Origin: Incurvaria masculella
Taxonomy: Eukaryota; Arthropoda; Insecta; Lepidoptera; Incurvariidae
Direction of reading: 5' to 3'
Assembly: GCA_946894095.1 (NCBI GenBank)
Contig: OX335655.1
Location: 1,488,001 to 1,552,000 of the forward strand
Length of the DNA stretch: 64,000 nt
In this document: positions 33,373-44,012 of the stretch, one piece after another
Numbering within the stretch: the first letter of the stretch is position 1
Layout of the letters: each line of letters begins with the position of its first letter
Made by a program: the position numbers and the translations under genes
Notes under the pieces: model-generated
The model's database searches: none
What the model saw: only the letters and a program-made list of their open reading frames with translations
Told to the model about the DNA's origin: nothing

Positions 33373-33925
33373 GGTAAGCACCGACAAAGTACACAGTTCC
33401 ATTGTGTCCAGCGGATGTCGTCCCTTCGCTCCGATACATCCGGCAGATATCCCGACATGACCTACTAAAGTGATCGTGTTGTTTGTATGCCTCCTGCGGC
33501 AGTGGTACCAAAAATAGCCGCCCCAGTCGAGGATATTTGTGCATTTGTCGTGCATATAACGGCATTCGCTTTCATCTGATGGGAGTACACGGCAGTTTGT
33601 AGGCGCGGCACGTGCACGAGCCATATTTCCCTGAGGAATTCGCTTGTTAGGAGTTGGATGCAACTGATGCGATACCGGCGAATTGTGCCAGTTTGGAGCG
33701 TGCATCTATATTGCTTCACGGCTCTATCGCCGTCACCTCTAGTCGCAGACAGACATCGGTGCTCTGTCTTGGCTCACTACAGTTTTATTTCGCGGTCATA
33801 TTCGCCGACGTTTCAGACCGTCTCGCTCGCGATTCTTCAGGGTGAGTGGCTGTGTGCGGAGGGGCCTGGAGCCCTACTACGAAGGCTATCGAGTAAGCGC
33901 TATCGACAAGGCGACATCGCCTGTC
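33373..33925. other. unrecognised open frames in eva-1 intron
   Basis: Overlapping minus-strand open frames of up to 144 codons (33271-33705) and a plus-strand frame (33654-34050) occur. One minus frame is mildly Cys-rich (ECRYMHDKCTNILDWGGYFW...). It runs without a break into the adjacent 'accgacttc' repeat, which argues against a real exon. I do not recognise it. Confidence 0.25.
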
Positions 33926-34002
33926 AAAAATATTGTATGCGTTTGACAGGAGATATCGAAAGCGCCTCGATACCTACTGTCAAACGCATACAATATGTTT
34001 TT
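33926..34002. ncRNA. pre-miRNA-like hairpin
   Basis: The left arm from about 33926 ('aaaaatattgtatgcgtttg', 'acaggagatatcga') pairs with the right arm 33967-34002 ('tcgatacctactgtcaaacg', 'catacaatatgttttt'). This gives about 33 paired positions with three mismatches around the loop 'aagcgcc'. Size and shape fit a miRNA precursor on either strand. A small foldback element is the main alternative. No known seed is recognised. Confidence 0.35.
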
Positions 34003-34822
34003 AACCATCAGGTTATTGCATATAGGAATCATAAAGATATTATTTATTGAATAGAGGATTTCTATATATGACTCATAGACTGTAAAAATAAATAAAGAAT
34101 TGATCTTTGCAGCCAGGCGGCTATAAGAGTTGCAATGACTGCATATCTTTATTCGCAAATAAGATTGAGGGTAGACCCCATTCGCTAATGATTTGAGAGT
34201 ATGTTCACTCGCTATACAAACTCTATCGATCAGTTGCTAAGAATTTAACGGCAGACGGATTAGAAAGACAGTCTGGCAAACGGACAGCGATGTCTTAGCA
34301 TCCAGGTGTTTTTTACATTTCTCATAAAGGTGGCGAGGTCGGGTCCCTATATACCATAGCATAAAGTCCAGAATACGCGCGGCGGAATCTAGCCAGTGCC
34401 CCGTCCCCGCTCGGCAAGATATGACTAGTCTGATTTTGTCAAAAAAATAATAATAAAAAGATGTTTTAACAGCAAGGGGGATGTGTACTGATGATGATGG
34501 CTGAAAGGTATAAGTTTTTTTTAATTTCATTATTCTAAATAGAAAGATAACAGAAAAAATGGCTTTAAAAAGTAAAAAAGGACCTTTTAGAAATATTTTT
34601 TATTTCGATGATTTTTCAAGTGTTTTGGACAAAATGGGGATGTGTAACTTCGCAAACGTACGTTCTATAAGCTTAGTATTTTTTCTATGTTTAACAACCA
34701 AAGGCTTTACTGTAATCGACTCCAGAAAATCGTTCATATTTAGGTATTTATTCTCCTCGTTCAACCAAAAGTTAACGATGCCAGTCGCCATGTCTCTTGG
34801 ACGTGGCTTATTGTAGACTGAC
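34003..34822. other. eva-1 intron, no gene recognised
   Basis: Several short open frames occur (for example plus 34559-34816) without splice or family support. The sequence is AT-rich up to the donor of the next exon. Confidence 0.4.
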
Positions 34823-34933
34823 CTGTGTCGTAGAAGTCGTCGCTGTCGACACCGGGCGGCGCGTGCGCAGGCAGAGGCAGCTCGTCCTCCTCCGCCGCAC
34901 CCTCGTACTCACTCTTGAGCACTCGCCTCGGTA
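34823..34933 (-). CDS. eva-1: eva-1 exon: acidic linker after second lectin domain
   Basis: The acceptor is 'gtgtttag|TACCGAG' and the donor 'GACACAG|GTCAGT', both phase 1. With the G carried from the 43780 donor it starts V-P-R-R-V-L-K-S-E-Y-E-G. EVA-1 proteins characteristically continue after the lectin domain with 'YTC-VPRKVLK', so this is the expected next exon. The remainder is acidic (AAEEDELPLP...VDSDDFYDT), 37 residues, extracellular stalk. A (CA)n tract lies just upstream of the acceptor (34937-34957). GC-rich third positions mark it as coding. Confidence 0.85.
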
Positions 34934-35031
34934 CTAAACACACACACACACACACATAATTAACTTCATAAGAAGCGGGTGGCCTAGCGCCGGTAAAGAC
35001 AGTGAGGAGACCACAGAATCATGGAGGGGAC

Positions 35032-35213
35032 GCATCATAAAGTCCAAAAAGCACAAAGTCCAAAACCCATACCGTCCAAAATACTTATGAATACGAATAT
35101 TTTTAATTAGAATAGGTTAGGTTAGATTATATGCGTATTATAATACACACGAAAAATACATACTTTTGGACGTTCTGGGTTTTGTACCTTGTGCTTTTTG
35201 GACTTTATGAAGG
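35032..35213. mobile_element. foldback element with ~45-bp arms
   Basis: 'tcataaagtccaaaaagcac' and 'aaagtccaaaaccca' at the left are complementary to 'tgggttttgtaccttgtgct' and 'ttttggactttatga' at the right. Non-coding, in an eva-1 intron. Confidence 0.75.
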
Positions 35214-35261
35214 CTTCGCAAGTTCGGTGGAGTAAGCCTTTCCACCTAAGGCCATCCTTGT

Positions 35262-35540
35262 AAAAACCGGCCAAGTGCGAGTCGGGCTCGCACATGAAGG
35301 GTTCCGTAGCATCGAACAAGATTTAACACGTTTTTTCACGTTTTTTGTATGAGGATCCCCTTTAATTCTTATTATTTCTAAATGTTACCTATTTGTTGTT
35401 TTAGCGGCAAAATAAATACACACTCTGTAAAAATTTCAGCTGCCTATCTATTACGGTTCATGAGATACAGACCTGTGACAGACGGACGGATGGACGGAGA
35501 GCGGAGGCTTAGTAATAGGGTTCTGTTTTCACCCTTTGAG
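35262..35540 (+). mobile_element. GACG-microsatellite element, 3' end lost
   Basis: The start 'aaaaaccggccaagtgcgag' and centre are intact. The GACG tract is short, and the copy stops at 'ctgttttcaccctttgag' without the 'tacggaaccctaa' end. Confidence 0.8.
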
Positions 35541-36069
35541 ATGCAATGCCATCAAGTGCAGTGCCGTGATTGTAAGCAACCAAAACTTAAATTAACAATA
35601 ATATTAAATCTCAAAGGAAAACTACTGGTTGATGGAGAAAAAATACCCGGCCAAAATGCATTTGATGATATCGCCCCGAGGTAACTTATGTATATTATGA
35701 AGTAATAAGACATATATTTCTAGATCATTCACAAACTATTAATGACGTCATAAAACCTAGCCTTCAGATGCTTACTGATCTCATGATGTACCAGGATAAA
35801 GGATGACTGATCTCATGATGTACCAGGATAAAGGATGGAAATGATCAATGGTGGTATCATTTACTGTTTTGAAGTTTCCTTTGTGTGTTTCACAGATTTC
35901 ATCTTGGGTTACACGGGAAGTTTTTTATAGTTAACCGATGTTTCGCTAGGCGCTAGGGAGTAAACTGTGAAAAAACGTCTACAAAATCTACTTGCACTGC
36001 ACGATGGTTCCTTTTAAATATATTATAAGCTAAGAATACTTGCAGCGTTACCCAGACTAACAGAGCCCT
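35541..36069. other. eva-1 intron; one 33-bp direct repeat
   Basis: 'actgatctcatgatgtacca' with 'ggataaaggatg' occurs twice in tandem at about 35772-35836. No gene is seen. Confidence 0.55.
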
Positions 36070-36308
36070 GAGTCCTGACTTATCACCTAAATTGACGTTT
36101 ACGCCAAACCGATTGACTAACGTTTTCAAATGCAAGGATAATTGGGGAGCGCGCGCAGCAAGCGAACTAGCATTTGCGATTCCGATTTTGATTTGACAGC
36201 TTACTTATCTTAATTGGCAATACGTTGACGCCGAGGATCGCTAGTCCGAGTTTGACAGGTTGAAGAAGTTAAACTCCGTAAACGCCAATTTAGGTGATGA
36301 TTCGGGCT
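36070..36308 (+). mobile_element. TIR element family F, copy 2
   Basis: 'ttatcacctaaattgacgtt' and 'ccgtaaacgccaatttaggt' are the inverted ends. The core 'gcgcgcgcagcaagcgaact' and 'gattttgatttgacagctta' matches 17192-17519. Confidence 0.7.
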
Positions 36309-36312
36309 ACCC

Positions 36313-36722
36313 ATTTTTTTTATGCGACCTGACATGGATGGCTACCACACAACTACCGTTATAATATTAGCCCAATACACCACATTTCCGAAGGAATTAG
36401 GTGCCATGCCAGGACTTTCCTTTTATGAGCGTGGCTACATTGAACTAGATGGGAAACATGGAAAAATTGCAATTGCCGCTTCGACCATCTTTTCATCCAA
36501 TGCGATGGTACCAACCCGGGCGGGTTTAAACCCTACCACCTAGTAGGGGAAGGGGACTTACAGTTTTACATGGATTCCGAACCATGGAGCGGCTCACATT
36601 CGTGACGAAATGCACTTATCTAACTCGGAAAGAGAAAGAAAGTGGTGCATGTCGGTATTGAACTCAGATCTCTGGTACGCGAAGCCAGTCCCAGCGCCAC
36701 TAGGCTACGAGCTGCTCAGGTA
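36313..36722 (-). mobile_element. tRNA-headed SINE, near full length
   Basis: A T run at 36313-36321 (A tail) is followed by 'atgcgacctgacatggatgg' and the whole body to the head at 36722 (gctacgagctgc). It is well preserved, so relatively young. Confidence 0.85.
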
Positions 36723-38491
36723 CCGTGGCGTTTAGTCACAAGAACTCCGCATCCAAAGTGAAGTGATACAAAACTCGTTACCCCAACAGACCGGTGACGT
36801 ACATCCTCAGGACGAAATCCCGCGAAACGGGAGCACTTGAAATAATTTACGCGAGACGTCTCGCTGAAAACTGAAGCCCGCCGGCTGGGCGCCCGCGCGC
36901 CGCACCGGAGGCTTCGCGGCGTCGTTTAGTTTCTCTCGCCAAGTTAAATTGAGAACTTATTCCTTTCGTAATTGAGTAGTCGGAAAGTGTCATTCTGGAT
37001 GTCCGCAGGCGCCGCTGTGGTGGCGGCGGAGGATAGAACATGGAGCAGTTGGTTCCAACTTGAATTTTATTAAATCTATTTTTTTATCAGCTACAAATAA
37101 GTTTTAGTATTTATTTATTTCCTTTAAATCGTACAATTTACACATATTCAATATACATATATAGTATAGCCGAACTGGGCGGTGTCGCCCGTGTCTCGGA
37201 TAGTCCTTATTTTTTTTTATAGTAAGCGGCACTTGACTTAAACTAAACTTATACTACATGCTTATTTCAATATAAGTTACAAAAGTGTTACTAACCCACC
37301 ACCACTTGAAAAAATAAAAAATAAAAATAATAGAGAAAAGGCATCTATCAAAAAAAAAAAAATTAAATTAAGTAACTATTATTATTATATAAGTACAATA
37401 TTTTCTTGAATGACTGCACCTCTTTATTATAAGATAGAATAAAAAAAGCAATTTATTGTGATTTAACTATTAAAACTTGGTTTCTAAGAAATTTTGTTTT
37501 ATTACTTATTTTATTTAAATATATTATTTCTGCAATGCTGTGTGCATTGCAAAATTAATTCGGAAGGTTGGTCTCATAATTTTTATTATGCTTAATACTT
37601 ATAATACTTATAATTATATTATACATAATTAGCTTCTTATGTGTCTATCATATGCGTCTATCTAGGCTTATATTCGTTGTTTTAATTCTAGCGTTGCTCC
37701 GAAGTGCTCTAGTCCTCTAGAGTGCTCTTACCACACAAATACAACAGTTTAAATTAGAACAGTTAAAATTCAGTCATTTATGGTAAAGTTTTCTCATTAT
37801 TATTAACGTTTTACGGTAAGTATCGGAGCTAAGATAGTTAGTATTAAACCGTTTTTTTAACCAATTTTGAAGTGTTGCGGACGGATCAGATAATTTTGCA
37901 ACGGTTATCTTAACGTATTGGACATTATGGCTGACTACAAATTAGGCGTGCCAATGTCCATATTCAAAAGGTATGATAATTTTAATACACTGGACAGTAA
38001 CTTTTCACTGAATATAAGACGTAAGCAAGAATGGCTAATACTAGAGCTAGGAAACAGATTTCACACAGTTAGGAGAACAATAAGAGAAAACTGTTACTGC
38101 ACACATTTAAAAAAAAACAATTAAAACATACTGCAACAACATTTAATTATCAAGGCTGTTTCCACTCAGTTAGAGTAACCGATTTAATTAGTTGGCTCTA
38201 TTTTAACGTTGCAATATGGTTGTTTTTATTGGAATTACAGTTAGATTCTCTGATTATTATATTTTGTGTAAAATTGTTGGTGAACTGAATCATAAACCAA
38301 CTATATTGCTTTGAATACCTGTTTTACTTTGAATTATACTTTCTTCTAAGATATCGAATTTTATTTTTTACCACGCTATGCCCTCTCAACCCCTCTTTTT
38401 TTTTCTTTATAATGCTGTGATATTTAAATATTATTCCATTCTCGGTTCAAACATAAAATAAATTATTATATGTTACTCGGTAACTCTGCTG
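36723..38491. other. eva-1 intron; GC patch and one short plus-strand ORF
   Basis: A GC-rich patch lies at 36875-36925. An ATG at 37927 opens a 65-codon frame (MADYKLGVPMSIFKR..., then RRKQEWLILELGNRF). It has a possible donor after codon 14 (AAAAG|GTATGA). I do not recognise the product; it may be part of a decayed element. The flanks are very AT-rich. Confidence 0.35.
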
Positions 38492-38947
38492 TTAAGGCGC
38501 TAGGACTAGCCAACTACTCGCGCCATACAAATGCACTTTTTAACAAATGTAATAATATGTAGTGAAACGCTTCAGCAAATCCAAATAGAACTCCAGACTG
38601 ATAATGGATTGTTAATATTTTTTTATTCCATCATTTATTTAAATAATAATAAAAATAAAAATCTGAAAGTAATTCGATTTCTAGATATAAGCAAAAACAG
38701 CATATATGCATAAATAAAAAATTCCATTTGCTTTTAGATTTCTACATTTAGTCAAAAAAGTTCGGAAATGGACACCGTTTCCGCAATGTATTTTGTATAG
38801 AAAAAGGAAACATACATTAACGAAAATAATTCGATTCCTAGACAAGGAATCATATATTGTAAGGATGACACTTATAATCGTCAGACTTAGTTAGTTAACT
38901 TGGGGTGCCTCGTCTAACTTTGCGATTTGGCTAGTACCAGGCCCCTA
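38492..38947 (-). mobile_element. TTAA MITE family B, copy 4
   Basis: TTAA at 38492-38495, then 'ggcgctaggactagccaact'. The right end 'ggctagtaccaggcccc' is followed by CTAA, a mutated TTAA. Confidence 0.85.
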
Positions 38948-39334
38948 ACGTAACTTATTTGATCATACATACCAAACTCACTTGCAATATGAATATAATT
39001 TCCAATGAAAGAGAATAATGAATGTGTGCATTGTACGTCCAAATATTTAACGATATGTGACATTTCATGCATTCACTGAAGTAATTATTTTGTTCAACAT
39101 TTATATGTGACCAACAGATTATTGGAATTCTCCATTACAATTTTAAAGTTAAATAAAGTTGCAAAAGTATTTTTAAACAGTTCCATAAATAGTTCATTAA
39201 CTTTTGGTACCATATATTGGGTCGAATGGATTTACAATTCATTGTTTCCGCCAACATCGAAGATTTATGAAATTCTTGGTGCTATAAATGCATAAAAGAC
39301 AGACGGACAAACAAACGGGACATAAGCAGTAGTA
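38948..39334. other. eva-1 intron, nothing identified
   Basis: AT-rich; no exon or repeat recognised. Confidence 0.4.
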
Positions 39335-39483
39335 GTCTGCTGCGTACGAACGTGGCGGATGCCTCCTTGACAACGGACTCAATGATTAGCTCGAAACGTC
39401 GGAGAATTTCTTTTCCTGCCGCGTGAAAAGCCGTAACATTTTTCAAACATGTCTAACGACCGCGGTAATCTTAAAAGTATCAT
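39335..39483. mobile_element. repeat shared with ~700-866
   Basis: 'gcggatgcctccttgacaac', 'tcgaaacgtcggagaattt' and 'gccgcgtgaaaagccgtaac' match the copy near position 765-850. The core matches the foldback at 12500-12672. Confidence 0.65.
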
Positions 39484-39574
39484 AATTTTGTAAGTCGGTT
39501 TATGGAAATTATTTGTACATACATTCTTCAGCTCCATGAATACAATACGATTGGGACAGTGCTTTCAAGTTTGT

Positions 39575-39614
39575 TGTTTTGCTATGGGGAGCACAGCTTA
39601 CGGGATATTCTTAA
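39575..39614 (+). mobile_element. right terminus of a family E MITE, ending in shared TTAA
   Basis: 'tatggggagcacagcttacg' then 'ggatattcttaa' matches the right end of the complete family E element at 62288-62318. Its final TTAA is also the first TTAA of the next element. Confidence 0.6.
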
Positions 39615-40160
39615 GGTGTCCGTTCCCGGCGGGACCAACTCATTCGCGGGCACGGTACAAAACCGTGCTATTGCGATCTGGGACCTTCTATGTTTCAAAG
39701 AAAAAGACAGACTCCGTGATGAGGCGGATGCAACATGTCCACAAAGCAGACAATGCGCATAGTGTTTGATTTGTTAAGATTTAGGAAAAATTTTATTACA
39801 AAAACAACTTCTAGCTAAAAGTAAACCACGACCGCTGTAGTCAAAAATCTTACAAAAACTAAGTTGATTATACAATTTCGTGAAACAAGCTATGTCTGAT
39901 GACTAATATTTTTAAGATGTATAGATTTTATCGTTGAGTAATCCATCTCCAAAGTTATCGTGTAAAACATGCGAAAAATTCAAACTTTCAGACCATATTA
40001 CTTAGAAGCCTAACACAATTGTGCAATGCCAACGGTTATCCGACATATAGTTCGATCAAATAAATCGGTTTTAAGTATAATTTTGGATCTTTGACAAGAA
40101 ATATGCGCACGATCTCCTTTCCACGTTTTATGGGGAGTTGAGCAGGAAGGCCCACCTTAA
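39611..40160 (+). mobile_element. TTAA MITE family A, copy 3
   Basis: TTAA at 39611-39614 and 40157-40160. More diverged than the neighbours (ggtgtccgttcccggcgg), so older. 550 bp, as in copy 2. Confidence 0.85.
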
Positions 40161-40706
40161 GGTGGCCCAACCCGCTCATCTCCCCATACAAAAGGGGAAA
40201 GAAGATCACGCCCAAATTTCTTGTCAGAGATCCAAAATTTTGCTCAAAATAGCTTTATTCGATCGAACTTGATGTCTGATGACCGTTGGCATTGTAAAAT
40301 TGTGTTTGGTTTCTAAGTTATAAGGTCCGAAAGTTCGAATTTTTCGCGCGTTTTCTACAATAACTTTGGAGGTGGATTACGCAATGATAAAGTAACAATA
40401 TCGTAAAAAGATTAGTCATCAGACATAGCTTACTTAATCAAGATTTATGATATATTTGGTTTTTGTTAGATTTTTGTCTACAGCGGTCGTGGTTTACTTT
40501 TAGCTATAATTCGTTTTGAAATTAAAATTTTCGTAAATCTTACCAAATCATACACTATGCACATTGTCTTTTTTGTGGACATGTTGCATCTTCCTCATCA
40601 CGGAGCCTGTCTTATACTTTGAAACAGAGAAGGTCCCAGAGCGCAACAGCACGGTTTTGTACCGTGCCCGCGAATGAGTTAGGCCCGCCGGGTTGGGCCG
40701 CCTTAA
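40157..40706 (-). mobile_element. TTAA MITE family A, copy 4, abutting copy 3
   Basis: It starts at the TTAA that ends copy 3 and finishes 'ccgggttgggccgcc' with TTAA at 40703-40706. It lies in opposite orientation to copy 3 and is less diverged, so it inserted into the older copy's flanking TTAA. Confidence 0.87.
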
Positions 40707-41260
40707 GATAATGCAACGGGCGTCACGGATGCATTAGCGGGTAATGTATCCTGGTTCAAGTGTACCGTTCCCGTTCCATTATGCTGAACTAATGAAGCAA
40801 GCCTCCGGCCGCCGCCGCCGCCGCCGCCGCGACCCACCGACGTCGTCTCAATTTCCACAGAGGGCCGACAGATTAACTCCGCCACAACAATGGCTTTTCT
40901 TTCGAGCATCGGCAAAAAAACCGAATTTTCAAATTAAATTAAAAGTTGTCTGTCGTGGGCGGGCGGCCGAGCGAGGGCGGCCGGCCCGGCGGGAGCCTCG
41001 CCCGCTGAATTTCAAGCAGGTGGTCTGATTGTGGGCATTCATCAGAGGGAATTAGAAACAGATTGGACGGAGTTCGGAAGTTCGGGCTCGCGTAATGACT
41101 CGCAGGAACGCGGGTGAGTAACGGAGCTCCCGGAAGTAAGATCCGACTACGCTTGCGTAAGTTGCGTGCGACTGAAAGTGAACGGAGGCGCACAATTTCA
41201 CCGCGGTGTGCCGTGTTAACTCCAATTCCACTATGGTCTCGAAAACATGATTACCTATTT
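40707..41260. other. eva-1 intron; (GCC)n tract and GC island
   Basis: A pure (GCC)n run lies at about 40807-40830. GC-rich sequence at 40955-41005 is flanked by 'aaattaaattaaaag'. The open frames in all directions are short and unsupported. Confidence 0.5.
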
Positions 41261-41504
41261 TTAGGGTTCCGTCCGTCCGTCCGTCGGTCTCTCACGGGGC
41301 TGTATCGCATGAACCGCAATAGGTAGGCAGCTGAAATTTTCACAGAGTGTGTATTTATTTTGCAGCTATACCAACAAGTAGGTAAAATTTAAAAATAATA
41401 AAAATTAGAGCGTGCCGTGTAAAAAGTGATTTTTATGTGTTAATCTTGGACTATGGTACGTAACCCTTCGTGTGCGAGTCCGACTCGCACTAGGCCGGTT
41501 TTTT
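41261..41504 (-). mobile_element. GACG-microsatellite element, shortened
   Basis: The reverse complement begins at 'ttttagggttccgtccgtcc' and ends 'gagtccgactcgcactagg'. The segment between the GACG tract and the 3' end is deleted. Confidence 0.8.
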
Positions 41505-41625
41505 CTTATATTCTCCTGTTGTCATCTTTATTTTGTAAGTTCTGGAAAAGTACATTAGTATTTCTTTGATCTTTTTAATTTTTCATAGCTCTCCTTTTAC
41601 AAACGTATAGGTTGACGTTGCCCTT

Positions 41626-41795
41626 ATAGACTAGGAGGCCGCGATAAAAATGGTAACGATATCGTAAATGGCTGAAACTGGGTTCACAGGATAAAGACCC
41701 ACCCCCCGAAGCTAAGTGTGTCTGCCTGTGCCAAGTGGTTGCGTTACGTAGAGAAGGCGCCTGAAAAAGTAGTTATGGTGACAATATACGATAAC
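41626..41795 (+). mobile_element. long-TIR MITE family T, left-end fragment
   Basis: 'agactaggaggccgcgataa' and 'gctgaaactgggttcacagg' match the left terminal repeat of 15222 and 59690. The copy stops after 'gttatggtgac'. Confidence 0.75.
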
Positions 41796-41969
41796 AATTT
41801 CAAATTATGAACTGTGCACGTAACCTTAAAACAAACCAATTTAAATCTCATTAATCCTTACATCCAGAATATCCTATTAGCTATAATTACTTCCAAAGCA
41901 CTGATCACTACCAAATGCATGGATCGGGCGTGTAGAATCACCCGAGGCATTGTTTATCCAATTAGTCGA

Positions 41970-42368
41970 TTAAGGCCCTGGTACTAGCCAAATCGCAAAG
42001 TTAGACGAGGCACCCCTAGTTAACTAACTAAGTCTGACGATTATAAGTATCATTCTTACAATATATAATTCCTTGTCTAGGAATCAACCTATTTTCGTTA
42101 ATGTATGTTTCCTTTTTCTATACAAAATACATTGCGGAAACGGTGTCCATTTCCGAACTTTTTTGACTAAATGTAGAAATCTAAAAGCAAATGGAATTTT
42201 TTGTTTATGCATATATTCTGTTTTTGCTTATATCTAGAAATTGAATTACTTTCAGATTTCTAATGAGAAAAATCAACTTTTTTATTTTTATTATTATTTA
42301 AATAAATTATGGAATCAAAAAATATTAACAATCCATTACCATTATCCTGGCTAGTCCTAGCGCCTTAA
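41970..42368 (+). mobile_element. TTAA MITE family B, copy 5 with internal deletion
   Basis: TTAA at 41970-41973 and 42365-42368. The ~80 bases before the right terminus (agtctggagttctatttgg in copy 2) are missing; 'ccattaccattatcc' joins directly to 'tggctagtcctagcgcc'. Confidence 0.86.
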
Positions 42369-43023
42369 GTTGTGAGATGTTCAGGTGAAGCAATCTCCCC
42401 ACGTGACGCGTCGACAGATTCCGTTATCTTAAGATTAATTTAGTTCCCTGAGTAGGTTTACTCCCCCTCGCGCATATTTGAATACTAATTTACGCCAACT
42501 AGTCCTTCCGCCACCAGCGAGCCTCACCTTGCGACTTGAGGAGTTGGTTTGATCTTTGTTCTATAGGCTGTATATTAGATAATATAAAAATCGTTTGTCT
42601 CGAACACTAGCAGTTCTTGGCTATACACTGAGGTTTGGATGCCTTTTTAAGTGACTTGCACTTCGTTGTAGGGTTATTGAAAAATATCTTATAATCTTAA
42701 AAAAAGGCTTATGAAAATATATGGTGCAGTTATCTACTTGTCTTGACATATTCAACGACAAAAGAAGTGTTTATCGGAAAGAGCCTATTTAATATTGCAA
42801 TACACTGATTTTATTTAGTTTTTAAATTGATTAAGAGGCAATTATCTGCAATTTTTTTTGCACTATCCTGAATGGAGATATTATCATTTCGAGATGTAAT
42901 GTGAGATTAACTTCTAGCGTTGTGGCAATGCACGTCAGAGTAAAGGGTAGCCCATCCTACCCTAAAAGGCAGATGCGGTGTATAGGCGTAAGGGGGTCGA
43001 GTCGATGCTAAATGCTCAAACCA
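42369..43023. other. eva-1 intron, nothing identified
   Basis: No exon is supported and no repeat is recognised. Confidence 0.4.
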
Positions 43024-43271
43024 TTTTTTTTTTTTTTTTTATGTGACTGGACATGGATGGCTAATACCACAAGATCTGTCATGGTATTAGCCCAACACAC
43101 CACATGGGAACTAGGTGCCATGCCAGGACCTTCCTTATATTGCACGGCTACATTGAACTGGATGGAAAACACGGACAATTTTCATTGCCGCTTCGACCAT
43201 CGTTCATCCAATGCGATGGTACCAACCCGGGCGGGATAAACCCTACCACCTAGTAAGTAAGGAAGGGGACC
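43024..43271 (-). mobile_element. 5S-type SINE, 5'-truncated, tandem with next
   Basis: A long T run is followed by the tail and body, down to 'aggaaggggacc'. There it meets the A tail (as T run) of the adjacent full-length copy. The headless unit lies downstream of the complete one. Confidence 0.85.
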
Positions 43272-43660
43272 TTTTTTTTTTTTTTTATGTGACTGGACAT
43301 GGATGGCTAATACCACACTTTGTGTCATGGTATTAGCCCAACACACCACATGGGAACTAGGTGCCATGCCAGGACCTTCCGTATATTGCACGGCTACATT
43401 GAACTGGACGGAAAACACGGAAAATTTTCATTGCCGCTTCGACCATCGTTCATCCAATGCGATGGTACCAACCCGGGCGGGATAAACCCTACCACCTAGT
43501 AAGTAAGGAAGGGGACCTACAGTTTAACGTGGAATCCGAACCACGGCCAGCCTCTCTCAACGGTCGAATGGTCACCCATCCAAGACCAGACCGGACCCAG
43601 CGTTGCTTAACTTCGGAGAGCGATCGCCGAAGTGTCGCGCCACTGGGCCACTGAGGCTGA
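43272..43660 (-). mobile_element. 5S rRNA-headed SINE, full length
   Basis: Minus-strand head at 43660 (cagcctcagtggcccagtgg), with the 5S motif complement 'gcgttgcttaacttcggaga' and 'ggtcacccatccaagacc'. Then comes the common body and an A tail at 43272-43286. Nearly identical to the copy at 26161. Confidence 0.88.
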
Positions 43661-43779
43661 CGCTTCCCATGCATGAAATTTAATATCGGTCGATATTTTC
43701 CCCCGTCACAGACAACTCGTCTCTACTCAACTTTTTTGCAATTTCTAGCTCGATAGCCATAGTATTGTGACCCACTTAC

Positions 43780-43923
43780 CGCATGTATAGACGACCTTGA
43801 GGTAAGTCCTCGATTGCGGCTTACACGGGATCCCGAAGTTGGAGCTGTCGGCGGTGAGCACACAGCGTCGCTTGCCGTGGCAGATGTTCATCACGGTCTC
43901 CGTCGCGTAGCTCAGGAGGCACG
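43780..43923 (-). CDS. eva-1: eva-1 exon: second half of the Gal_lectin domain
   Basis: The acceptor is 'gtttccctcag|CGTGCC' and the donor 'ACATGCG|GTAAGT', both phase 1. Joined to the exon ending at 57422 it gives ...GVPEE-T-CLLSYATETVMN. It then has ICHGKRRC, LTADSSNFG, PCKPQSRTYLKVVYTC. This is the hallmark C-terminal half of a SUEL/Gal_lectin domain as in EVA-1/EVA1C proteins, with five cysteines (CLL, NIC, RRC, IPC, YTC). EVA-1 is a single-pass receptor acting with Robo- or DCC-type receptors in axon and cell guidance. The call is firm at family level; function in this species is inferred. Confidence 0.93.
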
Positions 43924-44012
43924 CTGAGGGAAACACGCACATGTGAGTATGCAGCGCCGCTGTTTTTATCGCGTAGCTCACTAGGCATGCTAGGAGACAC
44001 ACAGGCTAAGTT
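43924..44012 (-). repeat. decayed duplicate of the exon start
   Basis: On the minus strand 'tagcatgcctagtgagctac' and 'gcgataaaaacagcg' resemble the exon start 'cagcgtgcctcctgagctac' and 'gcgacggagac'. Related fragments appear at 44590-44615 and 45020-45085. They look like old tandem copies of the intron-exon boundary. Confidence 0.5.
44001..44012. repeat. target-site duplication, left (12 bp)
   Basis: 'acaggctaagtt' matches 'acagactaagtt' at 44582-44593 with one difference, on opposite sides of the tRNA-SINE insertion. Confidence 0.65.

Noticed and set aside
33271..33705. 144-codon minus frame with several cysteines
   Set aside because: It extends into the 'accgacttc' repeat without a break and overlaps two other open frames; not supported as an exon.
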